From NCBI GenBank assembly GCA_001598975.1, contig BBXU01002537.1, positions 1 through 25,990 of the forward strand: a stretch of 25,990 nt of DNA, read 5' to 3'. Every line of letters starts with the position of its first letter. Position 1 is the stretch's first letter. A program made the translations under genes and the position numbers. The DNA is from Parachlorella kessleri. Its lineage: Eukaryota; Chlorophyta; Trebouxiophyceae; Chlorellales; Chlorellaceae. Under the pieces are notes generated by a model, which was not told where the DNA came from, did no database searches, and saw only the letters and a program-made list of their open reading frames with translations. Positions 9,101 to 19,750 of the stretch are shown here, piece after piece.

Positions 9101-12100
9101 GTGACCCGAATGCCATGTCCGTCATGAAGGCAGCACTGCCGGAGGAGGACCTCATGCAGGCTTCACCTGCCGCGGGCGCTAGCGGTTCCGCCATGGCCGC
9201 TATGGCGCAGGTCTCCAGGCTGCCGCCTGGCTCGCTGCAGCTGCCTACTACGTTTGAGCTGCTGGCAGCGGCGGGCGGCGACCGGCCGCCGCGCACCTCT
9301 CCGGTGGTTGCACCTGGTGGGCTCCTGCAGCAGGTGCGTAGTCTCAGCCGGAAGGCTTGGGGAGGTCTTCGTGTTGGGTATGGCACGCTGCTCATTGGTC
9401 TAGTGTAGTGCAGCCTGTGCGTACAAGGCTGTTTTCCTCCTTTGCCATGCTGCCTGGTTGTGGGAGCCATTTGTGGATATGGATCGGGCATCCCATCACT
9501 TTTTTAGCAAAGATGTGAGGGCCTTGGTTTCTGCAGGACCAAATGCTTGCTGATGATGGGGGCCTTCCTGCGGAGCCATCCAGCGTTCAGCGCAGCCCCT
9601 CTATAGAGGAGCTGCTGCGGAAAGTCGAGACTGTGGATGCGCAGCAGGTGAGGGCAGGAGGTGGAGCTTGTGGTGGTGTTGGGACGCTGCTTCCTTTGTG
9701 GAGATGTGGCAACACCCTAGTGCTACGTGCGCTGTAATGTAACGTGATGTAACGGCTGAGGCCAAGCGGGGCCTCTGCTGCCAACGTGTTTTGTGCAGAA
9801 CTCGAGGCTGGCTGGCTGATCAATCTGTGGAGCAGTATGTATTCTCTGACTATTGAGGGGCAGCAGAAGGGGCAGAGGACGTTTTGGCAGGTGGTGACAA
9901 GAAAGGGCAAGTGGTGTACTAACTCTACTTGCCGCCTGCCCTGTGCTTACAGGTTCGGGTGCTGGCTAAGATCGGGGAGGGCGCCTTTGGCGAGGTCTCC
10001 CTGGCGGAGTGCCCTACCTACGGCCGGGTTGCGGTCAAGTGGATCAAGCCCACTAAGGTGGGTGTTGTCATCGTTGCCAACTCGATGTGCTGGTGGTGGG
10101 ACTGTCAGTGTTGTGAAGCATTGGTTGAGTTGATTGACGACTGGTGCCTGAAAGGCTCCTTTGCAGCAGTCCAGTCTGAAGAGGTATGGCCTTACGGCTC
10201 TAGGTTGGCAAGGCTAATGCTGCTGCAGCTGGCCTTTGGCACTGGTTCCTGCGTATTTGGTCAGCCTCAATGCTTGCGGAGACTGAATGGTGAGGGTGTA
10301 CACAGGGCGGGGCACACAATCCACCGGTCAAGGTTTTAGGTTGCATAGGTCTGGAGAGTCGACAGCATGCAGGTTTTGGTGTGTGACTTCATCAGTTCCT
10401 GCCATGATCTCCCGCAGGTGGAGCGCCACTGGGCCTCATTCTGGCATGAGGCGGAGCTGATGTCGCGGCTGAACCACCCCAATGTGCTGCGCTTTTACGG
10501 GCTGGTGGTGAAAGGGCCACTGGTGGTGGGCATCATGACGGAGTTTGCCAAAAATGGCTCGCTGGCCTCCTACCTGAGGTGGGTGGACAGGCTTGCCGCT
10601 TTTATGGTCGCTGGAGGGGCGGTGCATCGCTTGCAGCGCTGTTGTCACTGTTGATTTCGTGTTCAGATAGGCGTGCAGTAGTTTTAACATGCGAACTTCA
10701 GGTGGCTAGCCTTGTTTCCTCGTCACATCGGGTGCAGTGAGTTTTGTCGTGACTATAGTATGCTAATGCAAAGCTGTTTGGTTGAGCAGAAGTGCGTAGT
10801 GATACAAGCAAGGTCTTCATTGTGCAGGAGCGGGATAGGCTTTGTGCCGCTGCGGTTGAGGGCGGAGCTGGCACTGCATGCCGTGCATGGCATGGCTTAC
10901 CTTCATGCACAGAAGGTGGGGTGGCCCCTTGGGGGGCTCAGCAGAGGAAGGCATTGCCTTGCTGTGTAAGTGTCAATGGCAGGAATGGGCTTTCCATTAT
11001 AGTTGGAAGTCTCCTGTGCTGCTCAGGGATACACCAGTCTGCGATGGCAACCGGTTGCGCCGATCCTATGCGTTTGACCCCGCACGGCTGTGAGATGCCT
11101 ACCAGACTTGATGTATTGCAGGTGGTGCACTTTGATGTCAAGCCCGACAACCTGCTGGTGGATGGGGACTTCTTCCTGGGGGCCTGCCCTGTGGTGAAGG
11201 TGGCCGACTTTGGTGAGTTGTCCTTAGGAGGGTGGACTGGTGGGTCTGCTGTAGGCCTGATGTGTTGTAAGCAGTATTCACCCACGCCGATGGAATTTTA
11301 CAACTTTGACAAAAGAATCGCAGGATGAAGGGGAAGAGCTATCATGACAGCTTTGTACGAAGCTCCTGCCTGCCTTGTTGCCTGGCCCTTTGGGATAGCT
11401 TGTGGGAAATTATGGCTGTTGGGGTTATATCTTGTATTAAAGTGAAGAGGTGGTAAGAACCATTCGGTTAAGAGGTCTCAGTTCAGGGGTGCCCAGAACC
11501 ACTTAAAGAGGGATGAAGACATTTAGTCTGGTTGCCGCACCGTTAGGCGTATGAGATGTTACCCCTCTGCCTGTTGCCTGCAGGGCTCTCCAAGCACAAG
11601 TACAACACCTTCTGCTCAAACGTGCATGACCTGAGGTGAGAATGAACTCTTGAGCGTCACGGCACTTTGGTTTGACGGTTGTTAGACGGTCTCATCCTTG
11701 CACGCCTGTGATCAAGCAGCTCCTGTTGGTATAACCAAGCTCCTAGTAGCACGGCAAATCGTGTTATAGTTTATCATTGTGTTGTGTCTCATGGCTGGCT
11801 GGATCGTCTCTTGACTGGAGGGGACTACAATTTCATCGCAGCAGCCTGTTCGAATCTCAAGCTGGTGACGAACCTCAGTTGCTCACGCGCCGGCCACCTG
11901 CACTGTGCCGTGCAGGGGCACGCTGCCCTACATGGCCCCCGAGATGATCATGGACCACCAGCATGTGACAGAGAAGGCGGACGTGTGGTCGCTGGGCGTG
12001 GTGTTCTGGGAGATGCTGACTCTGGAGGTGCCCTACCAGGATATGCCCCCCGCGCAGCTCATTGGAGGTGGGTGTGAGGGTGCTCATTGGGGTTCGCAAG

Positions 12101-12508
12101 TCGGGCGATAGGAAGGTGGGCTCATCGCAGTGTTGTGAGTAGGAAGAGGGGGGCCTCTGCTGCTGGGTAAACTAGTGTGCTAGCCATTTTTTCAAACCTG
12201 ATGCAGCATCTGCGAGTGGCTTGCAGACAACGCCCTGGAAAGGTGTTTGTTGTAAACTCGGTGGAGGAAATTTATGGTCCTTTTTTGGCTTTTTTGGGTA
12301 AGTTGCCTTGTGACGTCCTCACCTTCTACTACTCCTCTGTGCTGCAGCGCTGGGCCTGGGCAAGCTGCGTCTGCCTATCCCGGAGTGGTGCGAGCCTGAG
12401 TGGCGTGCACTCATGGAGTCGTGCTGGGTGGTGGACCCCGTGCTGCGCCCATCGTGCCGCCAGCTGGCAGTGCAGCTGGAGCGCATCCGTGACCTGGCAC
12501 CGCTCTGA
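6161..12508 (+). CDS. PB1-domain Raf-like MAPKKK (plant group B type), about 995 aa, 14 exons
   Basis: This is a cytosolic serine/threonine kinase of the Raf-like MAPKKK class. Exons: 6161-6268, 6388-6582, 6793-6947, 7165-8378, 8596-8742, 9086-9333, 9537-9647, 9953-10057, 10418-10578, 10828-10915, 11122-11212, 11584-11635, 11916-12067 and 12348-12508. All phases fit and sum to 996 codons. The PB1 domain spans residues 22-140, with the acidic motif YQLPGEELDPDSLISVSDD. Residues 150-725 are a low-complexity linker rich in SP, Gln and His. The kinase domain spans 727-990: GEGAFG loop, VAVK Lys755, alpha-C Glu772, HFDVKPDN with Asp849, DFG Asp873, GTLPYMAPE and DVWSLGVVFWEM. All key residues are present, so it should be active. 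HFD in place of HRD and the PB1-plus-kinase layout match plant B-group Raf-like kinases, several of which phosphorylate SnRK2 in osmotic stress; that role is inference here. PB1 suggests regulation by heterodimerisation. Confidence 0.93.
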
Positions 12509-14403
12509 AGTGGAAGCTTGGCTGACCAGTGAAGGGATGGCTTTGCCATGTCCGTGGGGTTTGGTGTTTGTTGTATCCCTGCTGGGCTTGCTGGCAGCGT
12601 GGCCGTGTGATGGCAGGATGATGGAAGACTGTGGGGATGCGGGAAGCTCCCAGGCCTGCGGAGCTGAAACATTTGGAGCCCGGCCATTGGCCGCGATGAG
12701 ACGCAGAGTGTCATCAATGGCGTGGTGCAAAGGTAACTTTGTAGCCGTTCAAAGGTGGCACATGTTGGGAGCTCGGGAGGCTGGAAGGGTGGCAGACGAG
12801 CCGTTGGAAGGGTGGCCTGTCTAGAATATAGTGTTGGAGGTCAAGCCGGCAATGATGTTGTTGCGGGGTGCTTGTCGGAGGGAGGCTAGTGGTCATTGGA
12901 ATTCAGCGGGGCGCCCAGGAAACCACCTGGCTGGCGCATCAGTGCTGAACCTGTGGTGGCGCTGTGTTGTCAGCGGCGGCTTGCGGTGTTTGGGATTTGG
13001 CAGGCGGTCTGACCTGTGATCCCTGCATGCATATGCTATATGGCAGGGAAACGCAACTTGTCAGGGTTTTTGTACAGCGGAGCTTCCTGCACTGAGAAGC
13101 ACTGGTACCCCCGTCCCGGCTTGCAACTTCCGCAAGTCAGTGGCACAAGGGGCTATTGTTGCCGGGCGTGGCCCGGCTGATTCTTGCTTGGTTTGTATGT
13201 GTCCCTTTGGTAGTAGCGCACGTGTCATGCGAATAATTTCGGGGTTGGTAGCTGCGGCCGCTTTTGCCTGCTTTTTGGTTGAGCAGTGCTGCAGCTGCTG
13301 GGGTATTCACAGACCGTGTGCTTTTGCATTTGTAGGTTAGTGGCTGTCTGAGGTCTTGTTTATGCATGCATTTGTACCATTCTTCCCCGTTTCTCATGTG
13401 ATGTGGGGGTGGCGGGGTTATGTGAACGGGTACTGGCTGGTGAAGCCAAGAATGGTTGATCTTGGCTATTCGGGATTTCTAGTGTGCTGCCTGGGGCGTT
13501 TGCAGGCCGAGTATTAAGAGGCTGAGCTCTGGGCGTTGGTAGTGGGACGGTTATCTGCTGAAGTTGGGTTGGCGGGGTAGCAATGTGGTGACCATGGTTG
13601 GGGCGGCGGGGTAGGCTAGGCTCGGGTTTCCAAGCCCATGCACGGGCCTTACTTCAGGCGGTGCCGCAAGAGATGGGGGCTGGAATGGATCACGTGTGTT
13701 TCATTTGCTTTCGTGTAGTTGCTTTACAAGAAAATGGGTGCCCCCCTGCTGTTTGTATGGACCGTAAGAGCTGTTGATAGCCGTTCATGGACCGACAGGG
13801 GTACACACGCATGGAACTATATGTAACAGCAGGTCCCCCTGTCACGAATGCTTTCTGCCAGGCACTCTCAAGAGTCCAACTTGGCAGCATACACCCGATT
13901 GACGGTGTTGTCCCAACACCAGGTTGGAACATCGTTTTACCCAAGTACAACTAATCCCAGCTGGCAGACCAACACTGCCAGCTCAGGCGGATCGACAAGC
14001 ATTCCTTCGCATCTAGCCTTGGCAGTTTACACCCCTACAGTCTCAGTTTGCTTGTGATTAAGGTTTAGACATAGGGAGAGCCCTCTTGAAACCCCATGGG
14101 AAGCCCTACTTGGAAACTCAGGCCTAAAGAACCAAAACGTGCATCCAGCCTGATCCGCTTATCAGCCTATTGAACCTAGACCCCCCTACCAGTCACCATA
14201 GACAAAACTAGATTGGTTAGGCAGCATACTGCTGCCAGGCAATAAAGCGAAAGGCAGAAGTCTTGCCACCCACACCAGATTGGCACAGCTGCCAGATCAG
14301 GACTTGCCAACCCCTGACAGCTCCCGGGACGGATCATATCATATGCCGTCACAAATAAGTTGCCCAATAAGCTGTTTAGAAATGCCTAGCCATTAACCAA
14401 TAT
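12509..14403. other. Intergenic: kinase 3' flank and convergent spacer, no gene seen
   Basis: The first 1.2 kb after the kinase stop is G/T-rich and has no supported exon, consistent with a long 3' UTR. The first TGTAA on the plus strand is at 13822-13826. The rest lies between convergent genes and shows no recognisable coding or RNA feature. Confidence 0.5.
14027..14031 (-). terminator. Possible polyadenylation signal (TGTAA) of methyltransferase copy A
   Basis: This is the nearest TGTAA on the minus strand downstream of the stop at 14799, about 770 bases away. TGTAA is the usual chlorophyte poly(A) signal. The distance is long, so the link is tentative. Confidence 0.25.
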
Positions 14404-14798
14404 GGGCAAGCCGCAATGGCATATTACCTAGAGAAGCTGCATTGCTCACGCATCTGTCATGCTACAGAACATGCATCATCAAGGCATTAAGGTACAGGTC
14501 ACCTGGCAAATGCTGGGTGAAATCGTACAGGGCACCCACCTACAGTCAGAGGCTATGCAAGGAAGCTGGTAGCAATCAGCATGCTATTTCTACATCAGCT
14601 CATTCAGCTCGCACGCATTTCAATCAGAATCCATTTACTATGTGTATGTCGCCCCTAGCTTGCGCTAGAGGGCCACTGCCTCTTCTTCAGGTTAACACCC
14701 CAGGTCATACCCTGGTTCTGGTACACCAGTCCCCCCTTCACCGCTCCCCACAGCAGCGCATATGATACCACCACCGCTATATACCAGCTCACAGCTTG

Positions 14799-16140
14799 TT
14801 ATTTGAAAGCCACTCCCGTCACATGCGGCGCCAAGATCCGCCCCAGCCACGGCAGGTGAATCTCATGATGCTCCGCATCCACCTTGCTGAAGCCGGCTGC
14901 CTCAATTTGGGTTAGTGTGTCCCTGTTGAGGCAGCAGCCATCCGCCAGTACCGACCATGCGGGGGTGAGCCAGCACTGAATGCTGTGCAGGCGCGGGTTG
15001 TGCGGGCCAGCTGCCACATGTTCCAAAAAGATGTACCTGCCACCAGGCTTGAGCACTCGGAGGATCTCGCCCATGGCGCGAGGTACGTCCTCCACCGAAC
15101 AGAACAGCTGCAGCACAAAGAGTACCCAGGGAAGACTGGATGGTAGGCGCAGGTGTGGCAGTTTCTCAGGTATAGCTGGGGCCTTGCATGCCTACAACAA
15201 ACACCTAGTGTTGCTTCTTTTTCAACACCTGGTGCTGCTACCGTCATGCCCACAGGTTGTGATAACGAGCTTTGCCAGCCAGGCGGCACCAGTCCCTACA
15301 CCTTTGGGCACAGCTGTGCAACTTACGTGAGTGGCAATCACTGCGTCCACACAGGCATCGGGCAGCGGCAGCGCCTCCGCCCTGCCCACCACCAGCTGAA
15401 GCTTTCCGGGTTCCACGCCTGCCTGGGCTGCGCTCTCCAGTGCAAAAGGCTGCATGGCCGCATTGAAGTCGATGCCCACAATAGTATCCACGTTGGCCGC
15501 ATAGAACTTGAGGTTGGGTGCTGTCCCCATACCTGCGTGGGGGGCAGTGCCAAACTCTTTCTAACCACATTAGTTGCATCATACCCCTTGTGGACTGCTT
15601 GCATTGTTCAAGGGTTTTGCTGACAGCAAGGTGTGAGGCCGCAGTTAACATGGGAATGCACGTGACAGGAAGGGGTCAGACAGCAGCGTGGCGGGTGCCA
15701 GCTGCGTCTATAAGCACTGCCTTGCGGCAAGGCAGGCAGGCAAGCAAGATCAGAAGGGGGGAACAAGCTGCCAGCACAAAGGCAGTAAACGACCACAGAG
15801 GCAGTTAAAAACCGTGTACACTTCCACAGACAAGGCCGCATTTGGATCTAGACAGTACTGCTTCAACATAACTGCCTAAATGCTGGTTTAATAATTTTCT
15901 GATTTGTCCTGCCAAAAGCTTCAGAGTGGTCCTAAAACATATGTCGTCCCCACCTATCTCTGCGACGTCTGCAACACCCTCGTGCTTGGACAGGTTGGCA
16001 AAAAGCTTACTTTTTATACCCTCGAGCCTGTGAGCAGCCTTTGGGCTGTACGCGTGCATAAAACGAGCAAACATGCGTTTGTTCCAGCTTGGTGGGGGGA
16101 TGGATTTATCATCACGGACAACTGCTGGGTCGAGAACCAT
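14799..16140 (-). CDS. METTL7/TMT1-like SAM-dependent methyltransferase, copy A (233 aa)
   Basis: This is a class I SAM-dependent methyltransferase most like animal METTL7A/B (TMT1, membrane-associated alkyl-thiol methyltransferases). Exons 16140-15954, 15532-15327 and 15107-14799 (187, 206 and 309 nt) join in phase. The start is ATG in ACCATGG, with MVLDPAV. Motif I, split by intron 1, is EIGMGTAPNLKFY, which aligns residue for residue with the METTL7 EVGCGTGANFKFY. Motif II acidic residue: VGIDFN. Then LPLPDACVDAVIATH, LRVLKPGG, FLEHVAAG and the family tail DGCCLNRDTLTQIE...AGFSKVDAEHHEI...APHVTGVAFK. The N-terminal membrane anchor of METTL7 is not obvious, so localisation is open. It is divergent from the p31comet pseudogene over a gap of about 330 bp. 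About 86% identical to copy B by eye (33 differences in 233). The substrate is unknown; UbiE-like chemistry is the alternative. Confidence 0.9.
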
Positions 16141-16469
16141 GGTTGCAGTCCAGGTATAGAAAGATTTAAGACCAACCCCACTAGATAACAAGAGGCAGTG
16201 GTTTGAACTAACTTCAGCAAAATGGCATGTATTGTAGGCAAGTTCACCGCGTACAGGTGGCGACACGTGGAATGCCACAGTGGCAGAAATCAAAATATGT
16301 AAGTGCAGCCAGCTACGATCTTGCAAGCCTTGTCAGACGCGCTACGTAGTGCCATTCAACACAGGTGAGTCTAGGAGCCACTATAGTCTCCTGAATCAAC
16401 TAAGTTAAGGCAACTAGTTTACCGAAAGGCCCTTCTTGAAAGCTCCTGATTCACCAAGCCGCGCTGGCG
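16141..16469. promoter_or_regulatory. Bidirectional promoter region A with conserved CACGTG and palindrome
   Basis: This gap separates the divergent methyltransferase A and p31comet-pseudogene starts. The best-conserved block relative to the other copy runs from about 16249 to 16292. It contains CGACACGTGG (the G-box core CACGTG at 16264-16269), the perfect 11-bp palindrome GCCACAGTGGC (16274-16284) and then GAAATCAAA. No TATA box is clear. Confidence 0.5.
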
Positions 16470-17646
16470 ATGCATTTACCCTCTCAGCCCACCCAGACCA
16501 CCTGTGCAAGCCTTGTACAAGCAGTGCTTAAGCACCTCCCGTACGCTCGTGGCCACATCCCTTGTCTGTTCGATCTACTGTTTCAGCAAGCCCTTGAAGA
16601 GCAGGAACAGCAGCAGGGACAGGATCCTGGGCAGCCTCGGGGTAGAAGGCGGCGTACAAAGCTCAAGAAGCTCAAGAAATCGGACAAGCTCAGGCTGAAG
16701 GTCTGGTCACTTGTCCCTAACGCACCGTAACCTCCTGTGCAGTGCACACAGCCAGTGCTACTAGCCTGGAGGCAACAGAACAACCTTGATGCTGAATATG
16801 CTGAATATGAATATGATGCTGAATATGAATATGCACTGCTGCAGTTCCTCCAGCGTGCAGTAGTGTAGTACTCTTCGACACCATCACACTAGAGCTGTTC
16901 GCCACTAACCAGCCCACGCGCTGCTTCCTGCTGCTGGCGCTTTTACCTCCAGGCCGCGAGAGGATTATGAGCTGCTGCTTCCTGCCTCTGTCCCAGGTAT
17001 GTTGCCTCCAAGTGTAGCATTTACCAGGTGGTGTGATTGCTCCAAATAACAATCAAACACTGGTGGAGCCCTTCAGCAGTGCTCCGCTCAAGCCATAGCA
17101 CCTCCAAACACCGAAGGTAAGAGATAAATGAGTAAGTCTAGGTGAACCTCCTCTCTTTCTGCAGTGAGCGAGGAGCGAAGTGTAGCAGGAGCTGCCCGTG
17201 ACAACTACGCCTGCAGGATGCTTCTGCGCCAGCTCTTAAGTTGTGCACCAGACCTACCAGAGGGCACTGCTGCAGAGCGTGAGTTGCTGAGCGTAGTTAT
17301 AGGTGGTGACGAGTGTGCGAACAGAGGAGGCATAGCTGGAGTCGTAGAGGGCTGGATGTTATTGAGGTGCTGGGCTTGCCTAAGTGTCTCAGCCAGCAAG
17401 TCTCTCCATACTGTCACCTGCCAAGCCCTGGGTGAGGGCAACATGCGGGCATAAACAGCTTTGGAACGGTTTGCAGTGCGTGTTGGCAAAGCTGGAATGC
17501 CCAGGGTCATCTGCCGTCTGTGCTTGTATTCCATCTGGCTTTCCTACAGAGCTAGCTGAGGCCCGCTTGTTTACGCGCGACATACCAACTTCCGTGCCAA
17601 CTTACAATCGTTTCACCTAATCCTGTCGCAGACCCTGTCAAGGTGG
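16470..17646 (+). pseudogene. p31comet (MAD2L1BP) pseudogene, C-terminally truncated copy A
   Basis: This is a broken duplicate of the intact gene at 20063. Exon 1 (16470-16700, ATG in a different context) is open and encodes CASLVQAVLKHLPYARGHIP plus a Gln/Glu-rich and Arg/Lys-rich stretch. Exon 2 (16845-16996) carries a net 5-base insertion that brings an in-frame TAG at 16866-16868. It also has a 1-base loss in the LLLGA region. Exon 3 (17165-17278) is similar and open. Exon 4 (from 17550) has a 1-base gain before a TAA at 17618-17620. Similarity to copy B then stops at about 17646, so the last third of the HORMA-like domain is absent. The N-terminus is also shifted by a 2-base deletion relative to copy B. 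At least four lesions make a functional p31comet very unlikely; the promoter and exon 1 could still be transcribed. Confidence 0.87.
16789..16834 (+). repeat. Short tandem ATGCTGAATATG-type repeats in pseudogene intron 1
   Basis: Reiterated GAATATG units, some preceded by ATGCT, fill the end of intron 1 of the p31comet pseudogene. Copy B lacks them, so they arose after the duplication, probably by replication slippage. Confidence 0.75.
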
Positions 17647-18328
17647 GAAGAGAACTACCGAGTCAGGAACTCAGGTCGTGGTCGTGGACCTTAAACACGA
17701 TTGGTTATGGACTGTGTGGTGCTGGGAGCGAGTCGAGTTTACTCCTCGTGTGTGCACTGGGGCTCCCTAATCCCACTCCCCATGTGCACTGGTTGGACGG
17801 GTTTTGGGAGTTTCCCGTCTGACACCCATGCACCCCAGCCCCAGATCGAACCCCGGCCGATATACTAGCTGGGCGGCTTGGAGTAGGCGCCCAAGTTGAG
17901 GATTCAAGTCTCCATATCCATGAAAGCGAGGGCTAGCGGGCTTTGTGATGAAGGGGTGGCGGCCAGCTAGCAGCGCTCGAGTGGTGCATGCCATCAAACC
18001 GGTCACCGTCAGTGTGTCAATCCTAGCTGTGATTTCAAGACCCAAGGTCGTTCCATTGTGGTGGGGATCCAGTGGTTCAGCCTGCAGCAAACGGTAGTCA
18101 CTGCCTGCCTAGTAGCAGCCTGGTTGAGATTTCATTTCTAGGTGTGACAAGATTGTGACTGACCCGCAAGGGTGGCGGAAAGCTGTAAGACTAGACTAGA
18201 CTAGACTAGACTAGACTTAGGAGCATACTTGCATACAGCCCAGTCAATACAGGTCAAGGTCGTTCAACCTGCCATCGTAAAAACACCACCCTACGAGCTG
18301 CACTCAACGCATTGGCCCTAACAAACTT
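17647..18328. other. Unique spacer between duplication units; possible retroposed element
   Basis: About 0.68 kb with no counterpart elsewhere in the window. It starts where the pseudogene loses homology and ends where unit B begins. It carries no recognisable gene. Two features resemble a short retroposon: a simple-sequence tail at 18189-18217 directly after AGCTGTAA, and tRNA B-box-like strings (GGTTCGATC on the minus strand near 17850, GGATTCAAGTC on the plus strand near 17900). I could not find both boxes in one orientation, or target-site duplications. The alternative is ordinary filler DNA at a duplication junction. Confidence 0.35.
18189..18217 (+). repeat. (GACTA)n microsatellite, five units plus a partial
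   Basis: Five perfect GACTA units followed by GACTT, immediately after CTGTAA. Such short tails are common at the 3' ends of non-LTR retroposons, but a plain microsatellite is equally possible. Confidence 0.9.
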
Positions 18329-18648
18329 GGCAAGCCGCGACGGCTTTGCCTTTCCAAGCGGCTGGGAAGGGGCATCTGTTCCGCTACTGGACAAGCAGTG
18401 CCAAGGCATCTATGTACATGTTATCTGGCGCATGCTGGGGAAATTCTGCAGCCACACTACAGTCCAATTTCGCAAGAAAATTGGTGGCACTTGGCAGGAC
18501 TGTGTCTGCATCGTTTATGCAGCTCCCAGGCATTTCAGTCCGTCATCCACCTAGCTATGCTCGGCGCCCTAGCTGGTACCCAAAACCCCTTGCCTCCGGT
18601 CCAGGTCAGCACACCAGGTCAAGCGGCTTCCTACAACCTCACAGCTTG

Positions 18649-19750
18649 CTATTTGAAAGCCACTCCCGCCACATGCGGCGCCAAGAGCTGCCCCGGGAAC
18701 GGCAGCTGAATCTCAAGATGCTCCGCATCAACCTTGCTGAACCCGGCTGACTCAATTTGGGTTAGTGTGTCTCTGTTTAGGCAGCACCCATCTGAAATTA
18801 CCGACCATGCGGGGGTGAGCCAGCGCTGCACGCTGTGCAGGCGCGGGCTGTGCGGGCCAGCTGCCACATGCTCCAAGAAGATGAACCTGCCGCCAGGTTT
18901 GAGCACACGAAGGACCTCACTCATGGCACGAGGTACGTCCTCCACGGAACAGAACAGCTGCAGCACAAAGGACCCCAAGAAGGTTGTGAGTAGTGAAAGC
19001 ACCAGCAGCTGTGGCAAGGTGTTATCGGGGTGCAGCAGAGTTTGGGCCTCACAAGCAAGATATGCTCTGATGCTCTCTAGCGTCATGCCCAGAGGCTGTG
19101 GTAACGAGATATACCATAGGATGCATGTGCCAGCAAGGTAAGTAAAATTGCAAGCTAGGCAGCACCAGTCCCTACACCTCGGGACAGCTGTGCAACTTAC
19201 ATGAGTAGCTATTACCGCATCCACACAGGCATCCGGCAGCGGCAGTGCCTCCGCCCTCCCCACAACCAACTGTAGCTTGCCGGGTTCCACGCCTGCCTGG
19301 GCTGCAGTCTCCAGGGCATAAGGCTGCATGGCCGCATTGAAGTCGATGCCCACGATATTATCCACGTTGGCTGCATAGAACTTGAGGTTGGGTGCTGTCC
19401 CCATTCCTGCGTGGGGAGCAACACTACTCATGTTTTGTCCAAAGGGATCTGCAGACCCTACCAGAATTCATTACTGCAAAGCATCTAGGCGGTACTGCTA
19501 CAACAGCAGTACCTAATGTTGGTCTATTTGTCGTGCCAAATGTTGTAAGGGCGTCATCCCCACCTATCTCTGCGACGTCAGCAACACCCTCGCGCTTGGA
19601 CAGGTTGGCAAAAAGCTTGCATTTCATACCATCGAGCCTGTGAGCAACTTTTGGGATGTAGCCGTTCAGGAACCGAGCAAACATGCGCTTTCCCAGGCTG
19701 GGTGGGGGAATGCTTGTGTCATTCCGGAATACTGCTGGGTCGAGAACCAT
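18649..19750 (-). CDS. METTL7/TMT1-like SAM-dependent methyltransferase, copy B (233 aa)
   Basis: Paralogue of the gene at 14799-16140 with identical exon lengths: 19750-19564, 19406-19201 and 18957-18649. The motifs are the same: EIGMGTAPNLKFY (SAM loop), VGIDFN, LPLPDACVDAVIATH, LRVLKPGGRFIFLEHVAAG, DGCCLNRDTLTQIE and a C-terminal HVAGVAFK. By eye the middle exon (SAM-binding core) differs from copy A at only 3 of 69 residues. The first and last exons differ at 14 of 62 and 16 of 102, so the catalytic core is under the tightest constraint. Intron 2 (243 bp) happens to be open in frame, so an unspliced reading looks like one long exon; the GTAAGT donor, the TGCTGCAG acceptor and copy A show that it is an intron. 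The gene is divergent from the intact p31comet gene over 312 bp. Substrate and membrane association are unknown. Confidence 0.91.

Larger units (their letters stand above)
14404..17646. repeat. Tandem segmental duplication, unit A
   Basis: Unit A carries methyltransferase copy A (minus) and the p31comet pseudogene (plus). It matches unit B (18329 to about 21190) in gene order, orientation, exon phases and parts of the intergenic DNA. Homology begins near the shared GGCAAGCCGC at about 14405/18329. It ends just after GACCCTG at about 17637/21176, inside the last p31comet exon. The introns and promoter are well diverged, so the duplication is not recent. Confidence 0.85.

Noticed and set aside
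9786..10339. Open plus-strand frames overlapping kinase exon 8 in other phases
   Set aside because: They cross the intron borders of the kinase gene and encode no kinase motif; the GEGAFG/VAVK frame is the real one.
11845..11860. B-box-like GTTCGAATC in a kinase intron
   Set aside because: An isolated nine-base match with no tRNA arms around it.
17840..17920. tRNA gene suggested by GGTTCGATC and GGATTCAAGTC strings
   Set aside because: No cloverleaf can be built: no matching A box, anticodon stem or acceptor stem in the same orientation. At most it is tRNA-derived repeat debris.
18649..19431. Single long minus-strand frame of 260 codons across methyltransferase B
   Set aside because: It reads through intron 2, which is a multiple of three and lacks stops. 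The GTAAGT donor, CTGCAG acceptor and copy A show the 81-residue insertion is intronic. Intron retention would be possible but is not the main product.
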